DNA of 64,000 bases. Source: Pedobacter sp. FW305-3-2-15-E-R2A2. GTDB taxonomy: Bacteria > Bacteroidota > Bacteroidia > Sphingobacteriales > Sphingobacteriaceae. Below, in pieces: positions 53,438-62,518 of this stretch. The stretch covers positions 4,774,001-4,838,000 of the forward strand of contig NZ_CP151803.1 in the NCBI RefSeq assembly GCF_038446955.1. Direction: 5' to 3'. Made by a program: the position numbers and the translations under genes. A model generated the notes under the pieces. It did not search any database. It was not told the origin of the DNA and saw only the letters and a list, made by a program, of their open reading frames with translations. Within the stretch, counting starts at the first letter, position 1. Every line of letters starts with the position of its first letter.

Positions 53438-53809
53438 TTATTCTGCTACAAGATCCAGATCGGACTCTTTTACTGTCAGACTGCTTAAGTCTTCCAGCTC
53501 TGCATCGTGGGTATAGCTTCTAATTGCAGCAATGCTACGTTCCATATCCAACCAATACGTATAATAACCGCTACGCCCCAGCACCTGGTTATCCGCATCC
53601 TTCAAAATAAAATAAGAACCCTGTTCGTCTGACTGACGGCTGAAACGGTGTGCGAATTTTGAATTTGCCTTAACCAGGTCAATTTGCTTTTCGCAAGCGA
53701 TTTTTGCAGTCGTACGATCCGAACTCCGCAATACGATCTCGCCCGATTTCAACTTTAGGTTAAAATGGTACTTGTTGTCAAAGTCTTTTATAATCTGAAA
53801 TTTTGCCAT
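53438..53809 (-). CDS. YegP-like DUF1508 protein with two repeats
   Basis: This 123-aa protein has two DUF1508 modules: residues ~1-50 (FQIIKDFDNKYHFNLKLKSGEIVLRSS) and ~62-112 (SYFILKDADNQVLGRSGYYTYWLDMERSIAAIRSYT). YegP-type proteins are small cytosolic proteins of unclear function. The -7 box TAAATTTG lies 23 nt upstream. Confidence 0.9.
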   Translation of the reverse strand: MAKFQIIKDFDNKYHFNLKLKSGEIVLRSSDRTTAKIACEKQIDLVKANSKFAHRFSRQSDEQGSYFILKDADNQVLGRSGYYTYWLDMERSIAAIRSYTHDAELEDLSSLTVKESDLDLVAE

Positions 53810-53832
53810 AACTCATTTAAAGTTTACGACTG

Positions 53833-53840
53833 CAAATTTA
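53833..53840 (-). promoter_or_regulatory. -7 box (TAAATTTG) of the YegP-like gene
   Basis: Exact TAnnTTTG on the minus strand, 23 nt ahead of the ATG. Confidence 0.55.
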
Positions 53841-53963
53841 AGATCGCCGGAAATAAAAAACACGCATTAGTGTCAATCGAAAAACTGATAAATATCAATT
53901 ATTTTAGAAAGTTATTACCGCAACATGACCTTTAATAGTTGAAGAATGCAAAAAAAATAGAAG

Positions 53964-53971
53964 TAACTTTG
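53964..53971 (+). promoter_or_regulatory. -7 box (TAACTTTG) of the Crp/Fnr gene
   Basis: Exact TAnnTTTG, 16 nt ahead of the ATG at 53988. Confidence 0.6.
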
Positions 53972-53987
53972 GACCGAGAACGAGAAT

Positions 53988-54710
53988 ATGAGCCTATCCG
54001 GAATTTTTCCAATTGATCAATGGAACTTTAAATCACAATCTATCCTGAAAAGTATCCCCTCAGAAGACCATGACCGTCTTTGTGTCAATATGACGGTAGA
54101 AAGTTATAATAAGGGCGATGTGATCTTTAAAGAAGGCGCCGTTCCTTCGGGGATATTTTACATTCAAAAAGGGATTGTAAAAAAGTATAAAGTAGACCGT
54201 GATGGCAGGGAACAGATCATTTATGTAGCGGGTAGTACCGAGCTGATTGGATATCACGCCATCCTCGCTGAAGACCGTTATCCGGATTCTGCTACAGCCA
54301 TAGAAGACTGCATCATCGCCTTTATCCCAAAAGAAGATTTTCTGGAAGTACTGCACAATTCCGTGATCCTGTCTCAGCGCTTATTAAAGAACATGAGCCA
54401 TGAATATGCCGTTTTAACGAATAACATCGCTGTGTTTACGCAAAGAACAGCCCGGGAAAGGGTGGCCATCACCCTGATCGTACTGAGGGAAAAATACAAG
54501 AATGAGGAAGGCAGTGAAGACACGATTAACATCTCCAGAAGTGACCTTTCCAATATGGCAGGGATCGCCAAAGAGAACCTGGTCCGGATTTTAAAGGAGT
54601 TTAAAACACTGGGCATCCTGTATACCGAAGGCCGGAAGATCATGATTACAGACATCAGAATGCTGGCTGAAATCTCGAGTTACAGCAATAAAAGTCTTAA
54701 ACTTCGTTAA
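53988..54710 (+). CDS. Crp/Fnr family transcriptional regulator
   Basis: This 240-aa protein has a cyclic-nucleotide-binding β-roll (~25-130, YNKGDVIFKEGAVPSGIFYIQKGIVKKYKVDRDGREQIIYVAG) and a C-terminal winged helix (~160-220, INISRSDLSNMAGIAKENLVRILKEFKTLGIL). The FNR iron-sulfur cysteines are absent, so it is Crp-like; the ligand is unknown. It overlaps the convergent glycosylase gene by 4 bp. Confidence 0.92.
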   Translation: MSLSGIFPIDQWNFKSQSILKSIPSEDHDRLCVNMTVESYNKGDVIFKEGAVPSGIFYIQKGIVKKYKVDRDGREQIIYVAGSTELIGYHAILAEDRYPDSATAIEDCIIAFIPKEDFLEVLHNSVILSQRLLKNMSHEYAVLTNNIAVFTQRTARERVAITLIVLREKYKNEEGSEDTINISRSDLSNMAGIAKENLVRILKEFKTLGILYTEGRKIMITDIRMLAEISSYSNKSLKLR

Positions 54711-55399
54711 AGCTCCCTGAAAGCCTGAAGATATTTTTCAATATACTCCTGTTTCAGCTTAGATTTATACTGCATGATGTATCGTGGATGCTCCAGGGCA
54801 ACAATTTTCTTAAAAAACTGATGCTCCTCATTTAGCTTTCTGAAAAAGGCTTCATTTTTTCCCGTTCCAAAACAAAAGCAAACATCCGTTTCAAAGCCCA
54901 TCGCAATTTGCGTCTGAATGTTCTTCACGATAAAAGGATAGACTGCCTGTTGCAAAGCCTTGTTGTCGTAATAGTTGTAATTGGTCTCCTTACCATTCTC
55001 TCCCATAATGGTAAAGCCTAAAGGGCAGATGGAATGAATATAGAATTGCTGATAGAACTCCTCTACCCCACCAAAAGCTTTGATCATGTCATAAATGTAC
55101 TCGGAAGAAGGCTCATGGGTCATCGGTCCTGGAAAATCAATCTGACAATTGGCCACCAGCCGCTTAGGATCGGTAAAGGAAATCCCGGTGAGCCCTGAAC
55201 CAAAACGTCCGGGATTAATCCCCAGAATAAGATGCCTGGGTAACTCATCATCGTAATACTTACGGTAAAATGTGGAAGAAGATTGTAAGGCAACAGGGCT
55301 TTCTTTAAAGGGGTTCATGATTCTGATTCCCTCAGGCAAAGTTCCGGTAAACTCCAGACTTTCATTAAATGAGATGATCCTTTCGGCAAATGTAGACAT
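54707..55399 (-). CDS. uracil-DNA glycosylase family protein, SMUG2-like
   Basis: This 230-aa protein has motif 1 GINPGRFGSG (60-69) and motif 2 HPR (204-206), the combination of the SMUG2 branch of the uracil-DNA glycosylase superfamily, which I recall being described from Pedobacter. SMUG2 enzymes remove uracil or related deaminated bases from DNA. It is a single gene downstream of dnaA and a terminator. Confidence 0.85.
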   Translation of the reverse strand: MSTFAERIISFNESLEFTGTLPEGIRIMNPFKESPVALQSSSTFYRKYYDDELPRHLILGINPGRFGSGLTGISFTDPKRLVANCQIDFPGPMTHEPSSEYIYDMIKAFGGVEEFYQQFYIHSICPLGFTIMGENGKETNYNYYDNKALQQAVYPFIVKNIQTQIAMGFETDVCFCFGTGKNEAFFRKLNEEHQFFKKIVALEHPRYIMQYKSKLKQEYIEKYLQAFREL

Positions 55400-55466
55400 C
55401 TGTTAAATATAGAAATTATCCCGATAAAAGCTCGAATATCATAAAACCGATATTCTGCATCAACAA

Positions 55467-55501
55467 AAAGAGGGAATTTCCAGATCGGAAATTCCCTCTT
55501 T
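55467..55501 (-). terminator. terminator downstream of dnaA
   Basis: Stem AAAGAGGGAATTTCC and 15-bp complement with a 5-nt loop, with T-runs on both sides. It lies 25 bp after the dnaA stop. Confidence 0.88.
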
Positions 55502-55525
55502 TTTATAGTTATTTTGATAAGTTGA

Positions 55526-56959
55526 CTAACTCATTTTCAGTTTCTTCTCAATGTCATTTACATAAGCTCTGAACGTCTTATCTGTCTGGATCAGATCTTC
55601 TACCGTCTGACAAGCATAAATCACTGTAGAGTGATCTCTACCCCCAAAGAATGCACCGATCGTTTTCAAGGAAGATTTGGTCATCCCTTTCGACAAATAC
55701 ATCGAGATCTGGCGGGCCTGAACGATTTCCCTTTTACGGGTAGGCGCTTTTAATAAGTGTACCGGAACCTCGAAGTAATCACAAACCAGTTTCTGGATAT
55801 AATCCATAGAAACTTCTTTACTTGTGTTTTTAATGAAGTTCTTCAGCATTGATTTAGCCAGTTGCAAATCAATTTCTTTTTTGTTCATTGTGGATTGTGC
55901 CAATAGGGAAACCATTGCACCTTCCAGCTCACGAACGTTGTTGTCAATGTTGTTTGCTACGTATTCCACCACCTCATCAGGAAGGTCGATTCCGTCAGCA
56001 TACATTTTCTTTCTAAGGATCGCAATTCTTGTTTCCAGTTCAGGGATCTGAAGATCCGCAGAAAGTCCCCATTTGAAACGGCTCAGCAAACGCTCTTCCA
56101 GACCGGTAAGGTCTTTCGGCGACTTATCTGAAGTAATGATAATCTGCTTGCCTGATTGGTGTAAATGGTTAAAGATGTGGAAGAAAATATCCTGTGTTTT
56201 TTCTTTACCGGCGAAGTTGTGAATATCATCCATGATGATGACGTCCATAGCCTGGTAGAAATTCACGAAATCATTGATCGTATTGTTTTTCAATGATTCC
56301 ACAAACTGCTGACAGAACTTCTCGCAGGAAAGGTAGATCACCAGCTTATCAGGTAGGTTCTGTCGGATCTCATTTCCGATCGCCTGTGCAAGGTGAGTTT
56401 TGCCAAGACCTGAAGCTCCATAGATCATTAGCGGGTTAAAGGAGGTGGCTCCTGGTTTTGCGGCTACCGCATGTCCTGCCGAACGGGCAAGGCGGTTACA
56501 GTCACCCTCAACAAAAGTATCAAAGGTATAGTTCGAATTCAGTTGTGGGTCTACATTCATCTTCTTCAATCCCGGAATCACAAATGGGTTCTTAATATCT
56601 CTGTTTACATTTACCGGAACAGGCATTGACTGCTTCCTGTTCGTGGAAGACATGCTTCCGTTTGATGGCATATTAGTGGTGTACGGTAAAGCCCCATTGG
56701 TAGACTTATCCACCACAATATTATACTCCAGTCTTCCTTCTGTGCCAAGCTGCTGCTTAACGGTTTTGCGCAATAACGCTACATAGTGCTCCTCAAGCCA
56801 TTCATAAAAGAATAAACTAGGTACCTGTACAGTTAAAACGCTTCCATCCAGTTTAAGGGCAGATATCGGTTCGAACCAGGTCTTGTAACTCTGGGCCGGG
56901 ATATTATCCTTTATGATTTGGAGACAGTTATTCCATACTTGAGTACAAGTGTTTTGCAT
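55526..56959 (-). CDS. dnaA: chromosomal replication initiator DnaA
   Basis: This 477-aa protein has the full DnaA layout: N-terminal domain I (~1-80, with VWNNCLQIIKDNIPAQSYKTWFEPI), a variable linker (~85-140), AAA+ with Walker A GASGLGKT (181-188), Walker B D244/D245, sensor region and lid, and the DNA-binding domain with FFGGRDHSTVIYAC (~445). It initiates replication at oriC. There is no dnaN or gyrB neighbour. A perfect DnaA box lies upstream, which suggests autoregulation or a nearby origin. Confidence 0.98.
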   Translation of the reverse strand: MQNTCTQVWNNCLQIIKDNIPAQSYKTWFEPISALKLDGSVLTVQVPSLFFYEWLEEHYVALLRKTVKQQLGTEGRLEYNIVVDKSTNGALPYTTNMPSNGSMSSTNRKQSMPVPVNVNRDIKNPFVIPGLKKMNVDPQLNSNYTFDTFVEGDCNRLARSAGHAVAAKPGATSFNPLMIYGASGLGKTHLAQAIGNEIRQNLPDKLVIYLSCEKFCQQFVESLKNNTINDFVNFYQAMDVIIMDDIHNFAGKEKTQDIFFHIFNHLHQSGKQIIITSDKSPKDLTGLEERLLSRFKWGLSADLQIPELETRIAILRKKMYADGIDLPDEVVEYVANNIDNNVRELEGAMVSLLAQSTMNKKEIDLQLAKSMLKNFIKNTSKEVSMDYIQKLVCDYFEVPVHLLKAPTRKREIVQARQISMYLSKGMTKSSLKTIGAFFGGRDHSTVIYACQTVEDLIQTDKTFRAYVNDIEKKLKMS

Positions 56960-57105
56960 AGTTCTTCTTTAATTTTTACGGTTTATAATAATTAAAACTG
57001 CGGATGGGCCCGTCGTTTTGGGAGTGCGAAGATCATAAAATTTACCAACATTCGGATGGAAAATCTCACCTTTTTCGTAACTCGCTCATTCCTAAAATCA
57101 TACGG

Positions 57106-57152
57106 ACTGGATAACTTTTACTTGCTGTGGATAACTCAAAAAATGTGGAATT
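57106..57152. promoter_or_regulatory. DnaA-box cluster upstream of dnaA
   Basis: A perfect box TGTGGATAA at 57126-57134, with weaker matches ACTGGATAA at 57106-57114 and TGTGGAATT at 57144-57152. It is a candidate for dnaA autoregulation or for part of oriC. No AT-rich unwinding region of standard form was pinned down. Confidence 0.5.
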
Positions 57153-57239
57153 CGTCAGCGGGAGTTCGGGCGTTTTTTTCGTAATTTACATTTTTAATCT
57201 GAGATCAGCAGCAGCAAAAAAATAATCGATAAAAAGGGA

Positions 57240-57965
57240 ATGGGGCACTGGAAAATTGGTATCGTTTTGGTTATAGCGTTTTTATTTTCCGGTTGCGGGA
57301 TATTTCTCCGGAATAGAAAAATAAACCATTCCGGACTCGAGCGATATGACTACGATCTCCCCATCATCCTATACCCTTCTGCCGAGCCTGCGTCAAAAAA
57401 ACTGATCTTTATTCTTTCCGGCGACGGAGGCTGGCTGGACTTCGAAGATGAGCTGGCCCGGCAATTTTCAGAAAAGGGTTTTCATACAGTGGGGTTCAAT
57501 TCCAGAAACTACTTCTGGATACAAAGAACACCCCAGCAACTCAGTAAAGACATCCTGCTCTTGCTAAGAACGTATAGAAGAAAATATAAAGCATCAGAAA
57601 TCTACCTCTGCGGTTATTCCTTCGGCGCTGATGTCGTCCCCTTTATATATAACCGCCTTCCTTTCCCTGCGAAAAGAAGGGTCATGTCCCTGCAACTGCT
57701 CTCCCCCTTTGCCAGCAGCGCCTTTAAAGTCCATACCGCAGACCTCCTCAATCTCGCCGGAGACGATAAGGCATACAAGGTGATCCCCGAAGTGGAAAAG
57801 ATCAATATTCCCATCTTTTGTTATTACGGAATGGATGAAAACCCTAAACCACTAAATGAACTGAAGCTTAAAAATTTTAAAATTACGCTCCTTCCCGGCG
57901 ACCATCATTATGAATTCCCTGCCAGTCAAACAATTGTGTCAGAATGTGGGAAATCATTGCGATAA
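57240..57965 (+). CDS. VirJ/AcvB-like lipoprotein hydrolase
   Basis: This 241-aa protein has a lipoprotein signal (LFSGC, Cys19), the VirJ motifs SGDGGW (60-65), and nucleophile S127 in CGYSFGADVVPF. AcvB/VirJ proteins are periplasmic α/β hydrolases implicated in lysyl-phosphatidylglycerol hydrolysis and virulence in Agrobacterium. It is a single gene divergent from dnaA. A role in lipid modification is inference. Confidence 0.87.
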   Translation: MGHWKIGIVLVIAFLFSGCGIFLRNRKINHSGLERYDYDLPIILYPSAEPASKKLIFILSGDGGWLDFEDELARQFSEKGFHTVGFNSRNYFWIQRTPQQLSKDILLLLRTYRRKYKASEIYLCGYSFGADVVPFIYNRLPFPAKRRVMSLQLLSPFASSAFKVHTADLLNLAGDDKAYKVIPEVEKINIPIFCYYGMDENPKPLNELKLKNFKITLLPGDHHYEFPASQTIVSECGKSLR

Positions 57966-57992
57966 CTTCCTTACTGATTAGAAAATTTAGGC

Positions 57993-58000
57993 TAAATTTG
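57993..58000 (+). promoter_or_regulatory. -7 box (TAAATTTG) 5 nt before the helicase start
   Basis: Exact TAnnTTTG, nearly adjacent to ATG 58006. Confidence 0.5.
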
Positions 58001-58005
58001 CAGAT

Positions 58006-59919
58006 ATGAGCACTGTGGACCCTTCTACTGAAATTTTTGATAAAGTCATATCTTTTATTGAATATACCAATCAAAGCATCTTTCTGACCGGAAAAGCCGG
58101 AACAGGAAAGACGACTTTACTCAGAAAAATCAAAGAAACGACTGCAAAGAAGACCGTTATCGTTGCCCCGACAGGAGTAGCAGCGATGAATGCCAAAGGC
58201 GTAACGATCAACTCACTGTTCCAGCTTCCTCCAGGTTCCTTTTTCCCGGGGGATGTCAACCTTGCGAACTTAAAGGCCGGAGTGGTCTCGATCAAAACCC
58301 TGCTCACCGAACTCAATTATTCCAGAGAAAGAAAAAGCCTGCTGACAGAACTGGAACTGATGATCATCGATGAGGTATCCATGGTCCGCTGTGACGTGAT
58401 TGATGCAGTAGATGCCATCCTGAGGATGGTTAGAAAAAATGATGCGCCTTTTGGCGGCGTGCAACTCCTGCTGATTGGCGATTTATTCCAGCTGCCTCCG
58501 GTAACCAAAAGAGAAGACTGGGACCTATTGAGTAAAGTATACCCCTCCCCTTATTTCTTCGAAGCCACTGTAGTGAAACAACACCCTTTGCTGCAGGTCG
58601 AACTTAAAAAGGTCTTCCGGCAAACAGAACCTGAATTTGTAGACATTCTGAACGACATCAGGAACAACCAGATCGGTGATGCGAGACTGGCCATCCTGAA
58701 CCAGCGCTTTGATCCTGATTTTAAACAGGTAGAAGGATCCAACCACATTATCATTACTTCTCATAATGCGGAAGCCAATGCGGTGAACAATGAGAAACTG
58801 GATGAGCTGGAAGGACAGGATTATATTTTTGAAGGACAGGTAGACGGAACACTCAATATTCAAACCCTTCCCGTAGAACAGTCCCTGCGACTAAAAATAG
58901 GTGCTCAGGTGATGTTCATTAAAAACGATACGGGAGAAAACAGAAAGTTCTATAATGGGAAGATTGGAAAAGTGAAATCTATCGCGGGCGAAGAGATCTA
59001 CATTTCTTTTCCTGACGAAGAAGACCTGCTCTTGGAAAGGGCTTCCTGGCAATCATTTGAATACAAGGCCAATGAAAATCAGGCCATCGTTCAACAGCAG
59101 GTAGGTGAATTTTACCAGTTCCCGATTAAGCTGGCCTGGGCAGTAACGATCCATAAAAGTCAGGGTTTAACCTTTGACAGCGCCATCATCGATGCCGGAA
59201 ACTCTTTTGTTTCGGGACAGGTTTATGTCGCTTTAAGCAGGGTACGTACCCTAAACGGACTCATCCTCCGTTCCAAAATCAATAAAGAAAGCCTGCGTTC
59301 TAACATTGAAGTACTGAACTACATGAATACAGGCAATGAAGACGCACTGAGCGAATTGCTGTCTTCCTCACAAGAAAAGTATATCATTTATTTATTCAGT
59401 AATGTGTTCTCTTTTCAGGAAGTCATCGAGTCTTTGAATACGGTGACCTCAGACCATGAAATCATGAAGTCTAACGACGCTGAACTCAGGTCAATGATCG
59501 GGAACCTCAACAGGTCTGAAGAAGCGCTCCAGGACCTTTCTTTACGCTTCCAGTCTCAACTTCGTCAATTGCAGAAAGACAGCGGCTTAAGAGACCATAA
59601 AGCCATTCATGCGAGAATTGAAGCCGCCTTCAATTACTTTGCAAAAGAGATCAGTCTGCAGGTCATCAATCCCCTGAATAAACTGATCCGCAGCAAACCC
59701 AAGAGTAAATCCGATCAGCAACTGGTCCGCTTGTTCCAGCAGCATCGTTTATCAGCGGACAACAAACTGTATAAAATGCGTACTGCGACAGAAATTGCTG
59801 CAGAAGCCAGCAATTGGGAAGATCCGCATTTGCTGATGAAAAAACTGAATGAACTGCTGAAAAAGAAAATGAGTACACCCACAGCTGCTCAAAATGCAAC
59901 TACGATCCAGTTATTCTAA
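58006..59919 (+). CDS. PIF1-like SF1 helicase with C-terminal helical extension
   Basis: This 637-aa protein has Walker A GKAGTGKTTL (~29-38), motif Ia-like APTGVAAMNAKGVTINSLF, motif II IIDEVSM (~118-124), motif III LLIGDLFQLPPV, and motifs V/VI with WAVTIHKSQGLTFDSAII and YVALSRVRTLNGLIL. Residues ~470-637 form an extra mostly helical tail with no clear match. It acts on DNA in repair or replication. The 3' end abuts that of the permease gene (stop to stop, no gap). Confidence 0.9.
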   Translation: MSTVDPSTEIFDKVISFIEYTNQSIFLTGKAGTGKTTLLRKIKETTAKKTVIVAPTGVAAMNAKGVTINSLFQLPPGSFFPGDVNLANLKAGVVSIKTLLTELNYSRERKSLLTELELMIIDEVSMVRCDVIDAVDAILRMVRKNDAPFGGVQLLLIGDLFQLPPVTKREDWDLLSKVYPSPYFFEATVVKQHPLLQVELKKVFRQTEPEFVDILNDIRNNQIGDARLAILNQRFDPDFKQVEGSNHIIITSHNAEANAVNNEKLDELEGQDYIFEGQVDGTLNIQTLPVEQSLRLKIGAQVMFIKNDTGENRKFYNGKIGKVKSIAGEEIYISFPDEEDLLLERASWQSFEYKANENQAIVQQQVGEFYQFPIKLAWAVTIHKSQGLTFDSAIIDAGNSFVSGQVYVALSRVRTLNGLILRSKINKESLRSNIEVLNYMNTGNEDALSELLSSSQEKYIIYLFSNVFSFQEVIESLNTVTSDHEIMKSNDAELRSMIGNLNRSEEALQDLSLRFQSQLRQLQKDSGLRDHKAIHARIEAAFNYFAKEISLQVINPLNKLIRSKPKSKSDQQLVRLFQQHRLSADNKLYKMRTATEIAAEASNWEDPHLLMKKLNELLKKKMSTPTAAQNATTIQLF

Positions 59920-62361
59920 TTATTCATATTTCAGGGCATCGACAGGATTGGTCATCGTTGCTTTATAGGCCTGCCAGCTTACCGTAAGGATGGTGAGCGA
60001 CAGCGATAAGAATCCGGTCAGCACAAACAACAGAACAGGCACCTCTATGCGGTAGGCAAAACCATTCAGCCATTTGTTCATCAAAATATAGGCAATCACG
60101 AAGGCAATCATATTTGCCAGCGCAACCAATCCTACAAACTCTTTATTCAGGAGCTTTAGAATTCCGGAAGTAGAAGCGCCCAAAACCCTTCGGACTGCAA
60201 TTTCCCGGGTTCTGACCTTGGCATTATAAGTGGCCAAAGCAAAGAGCCCAAGTAAGGCAATACAAAGTGTGGCGATGCTAAACACCTGCATCAAGACACC
60301 CTGACGCTGGTAATCCTTCATATTTTTAGCAAAAGAATCGTCGAGCCACTGAGATCTTATTGGTAAGCCAGGTTCGATCTTTGCCCACTCTTCGCTGATC
60401 TTTTTTAAAGTTTCCTGAGGATTTTCAGCATGAATACTTAACAGCAGGTTTCCATATTGATACCAGCGTGCACTCACAATAAAATGTGACGGTTTTACTT
60501 CAGTCTCAAAGCCCTGATCATTAAAATCTTTCACGACACCAAGAATCCGGTAGTTTACCCCTCCACGTTCGTAAACGGTTCCAATAGGTTTTTTGAGGCC
60601 CAGCGCTTTTACCATCGCTTCATTTACCACTGAGCCGACATTAGTCGTATCTGCCCGAAAATTTGCATTGGAAAAGGCTCTGCCACTCTTTAAAACAGCA
60701 CCCAGCGTTTCAAAATAATCAAAACCAACATAATAATCCTGTACCATCAGGTTTTGCCCAAGGTAATTTAAATCCCCCGAACTGCCACCATTGCCCCAGG
60801 GAGAACGACTGGAAAGCGTAACCTGCTTTACCCCTTCAATACGTTTCAGCCTTTGGCGGATTTGTTCAAATTTATCTGCAGGCATCTCTTTGATCCGATC
60901 CGTTTGTACATTAACAGACAAGACCTGAGCCCTTTGTAAACCAACATCTTTGCTTCGCATAAACTTAAGCTGACTAAACATAACAGCAAAACAGATGATA
61001 AAAGTACAGGTAATCACAAACTGGGTCACTACGAGCACCTTTCTGATGAGCACCCCTCTGGCACTACGGTCAAAATTTCCCTTCAACACCTTAACCGGCA
61101 AAAATCCGGAAAAATAAACTGCCGGATACAAACCGGCACAAAGGGTCACCAGAATAAAAACCACACTTACTTGCAGAAACAAGATGAATGCATTCCCGGC
61201 AGCAAAGAAACTGAGCTGGGTACCTAATAAGCTATTGAAATAAGGCAGCAGCAACTCCACCAGTGTTAATCCTAATAAAAAAGCACAGGTGGTCTGTAAA
61301 AAAGTCTCGAACAGAAACTGAACCACCAGCATTCTTTTTTCTACACCCAATACTTTCTTTACCCCAATTTCACGGGCACGTTTCCCGGCATGGGCAATGG
61401 CCAGATTGGTGAAATTGATACAGGCGATAACGAGCAAAAATATAGCCAGTGCCGACAAAACATACATCATGGTGGTTTTGCTTTTGCCATAGAAAACAGA
61501 ACTCGTATAAACGCTGCCGACCGGCTCATAGATCAGCTCTGTTTTACTGTCCCTTCCTTCATTCAGAATTGCCTGTGCTTCAGCTATAGTTAGTAATCCT
61601 TTTGTATTTATGACCTTATTTGCATTCCTGGCCGTCCAGCGTGCCTTTGCATCCATAAATAATCGGGTAAGTTTAGGAAGCGCTATATCCGGATCTACCC
61701 CATCTTTTAACCGGATGTAAGAATTGTAGCTGAAATTGCCCCAATGCTCGTCTTTCGGCATAGACATGGGGGTAATGACATCTGCCCAGAAATGGGTCCG
61801 GTTCTTTTCATTGTCCCAAACCCCGGTAATGGTATGAACTTCTTTCTTTAAACCCAGCTTTATGGTTTTCCCCAATACCTGCTCCGTTCCAAATAACAGC
61901 AATGCGGTTTTCTTGTTGACGACCACACTCTTTGGCTGATTGAGTACCGTATTGATATCTCCCTGAAGGAAAGTAAATGGAAAAGTGCTGAAAAAGGTAC
62001 TGTCTGCCTGTCTGGCATTGAGTTCATAATAAAACTGACGATCATGTTCAACGACTTCATTTCCCCAGCCGGTAATGCTCGCGCTCTCCACATCCGGAGA
62101 TTTCTCCCTGATCAGAGAAATAAAACTTGCGGGCATCGTTTCCCACCATTCATCTGCAGCACCTACGCGAAAATGTACACCTACTTTATAAACGTTCTTC
62201 AGTTTTGGAGACCATTTATCATAGCCTGTTTCATAATTCAGGTACAATAGAATCAGAATAAAACCGGCCAGGCCAAACGCCAATCCGGCAATATTGATAA
62301 ATGAAGCGCTCCTGTTTTTCCAGATATTACGGAAGGCAATCTTTAAGTTGAGTTTAAACAT
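59920..62361 (-). CDS. MacB/FtsX-type ABC permease
   Basis: This 813-aa protein has an N-terminal transmembrane helix (~22-42, INIAGLAFGLAGFILILLYL), a large periplasmic domain (~45-280), a three-helix FtsX unit (~300-430), a second periplasmic domain (~460-660) and a final FtsX unit (~685-800, TREIAVRRVLGAS and similar). MacB-PCD proteins work with a separate ATPase; none is adjacent, so it is an orphan or partners with one elsewhere. Probably exports a peptide, antibiotic or lipid. Confidence 0.9.
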   Translation of the reverse strand: MFKLNLKIAFRNIWKNRSASFINIAGLAFGLAGFILILLYLNYETGYDKWSPKLKNVYKVGVHFRVGAADEWWETMPASFISLIREKSPDVESASITGWGNEVVEHDRQFYYELNARQADSTFFSTFPFTFLQGDINTVLNQPKSVVVNKKTALLLFGTEQVLGKTIKLGLKKEVHTITGVWDNEKNRTHFWADVITPMSMPKDEHWGNFSYNSYIRLKDGVDPDIALPKLTRLFMDAKARWTARNANKVINTKGLLTIAEAQAILNEGRDSKTELIYEPVGSVYTSSVFYGKSKTTMMYVLSALAIFLLVIACINFTNLAIAHAGKRAREIGVKKVLGVEKRMLVVQFLFETFLQTTCAFLLGLTLVELLLPYFNSLLGTQLSFFAAGNAFILFLQVSVVFILVTLCAGLYPAVYFSGFLPVKVLKGNFDRSARGVLIRKVLVVTQFVITCTFIICFAVMFSQLKFMRSKDVGLQRAQVLSVNVQTDRIKEMPADKFEQIRQRLKRIEGVKQVTLSSRSPWGNGGSSGDLNYLGQNLMVQDYYVGFDYFETLGAVLKSGRAFSNANFRADTTNVGSVVNEAMVKALGLKKPIGTVYERGGVNYRILGVVKDFNDQGFETEVKPSHFIVSARWYQYGNLLLSIHAENPQETLKKISEEWAKIEPGLPIRSQWLDDSFAKNMKDYQRQGVLMQVFSIATLCIALLGLFALATYNAKVRTREIAVRRVLGASTSGILKLLNKEFVGLVALANMIAFVIAYILMNKWLNGFAYRIEVPVLLFVLTGFLSLSLTILTVSWQAYKATMTNPVDALKYE

Positions 62362-62470
62362 CGGGTGAAGTATTTATGGGTAAACTGGTCAGCAGCCCTT
62401 TTAAAACCATTTCAATGCCAAATCCTTAAACGATCCCTAAATCCATCAACAGGTGGGTGTCCTATGAAAA

Positions 62471-62515
62471 AAGCGTTCAATATCGAACATTCGTTGTTCC
62501 ATATTGAACGCTTTC
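62471..62515 (-). terminator. terminator downstream of the MFS gene
   Basis: A 14-bp stem AAAGCGTTCAATAT and complement, with a smaller GAAC/GTTC stem inside the loop, then TTTTTT on the minus strand. It lies 4 bp after the MFS stop. Confidence 0.85.
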
Positions 62516-62518
62516 CAA

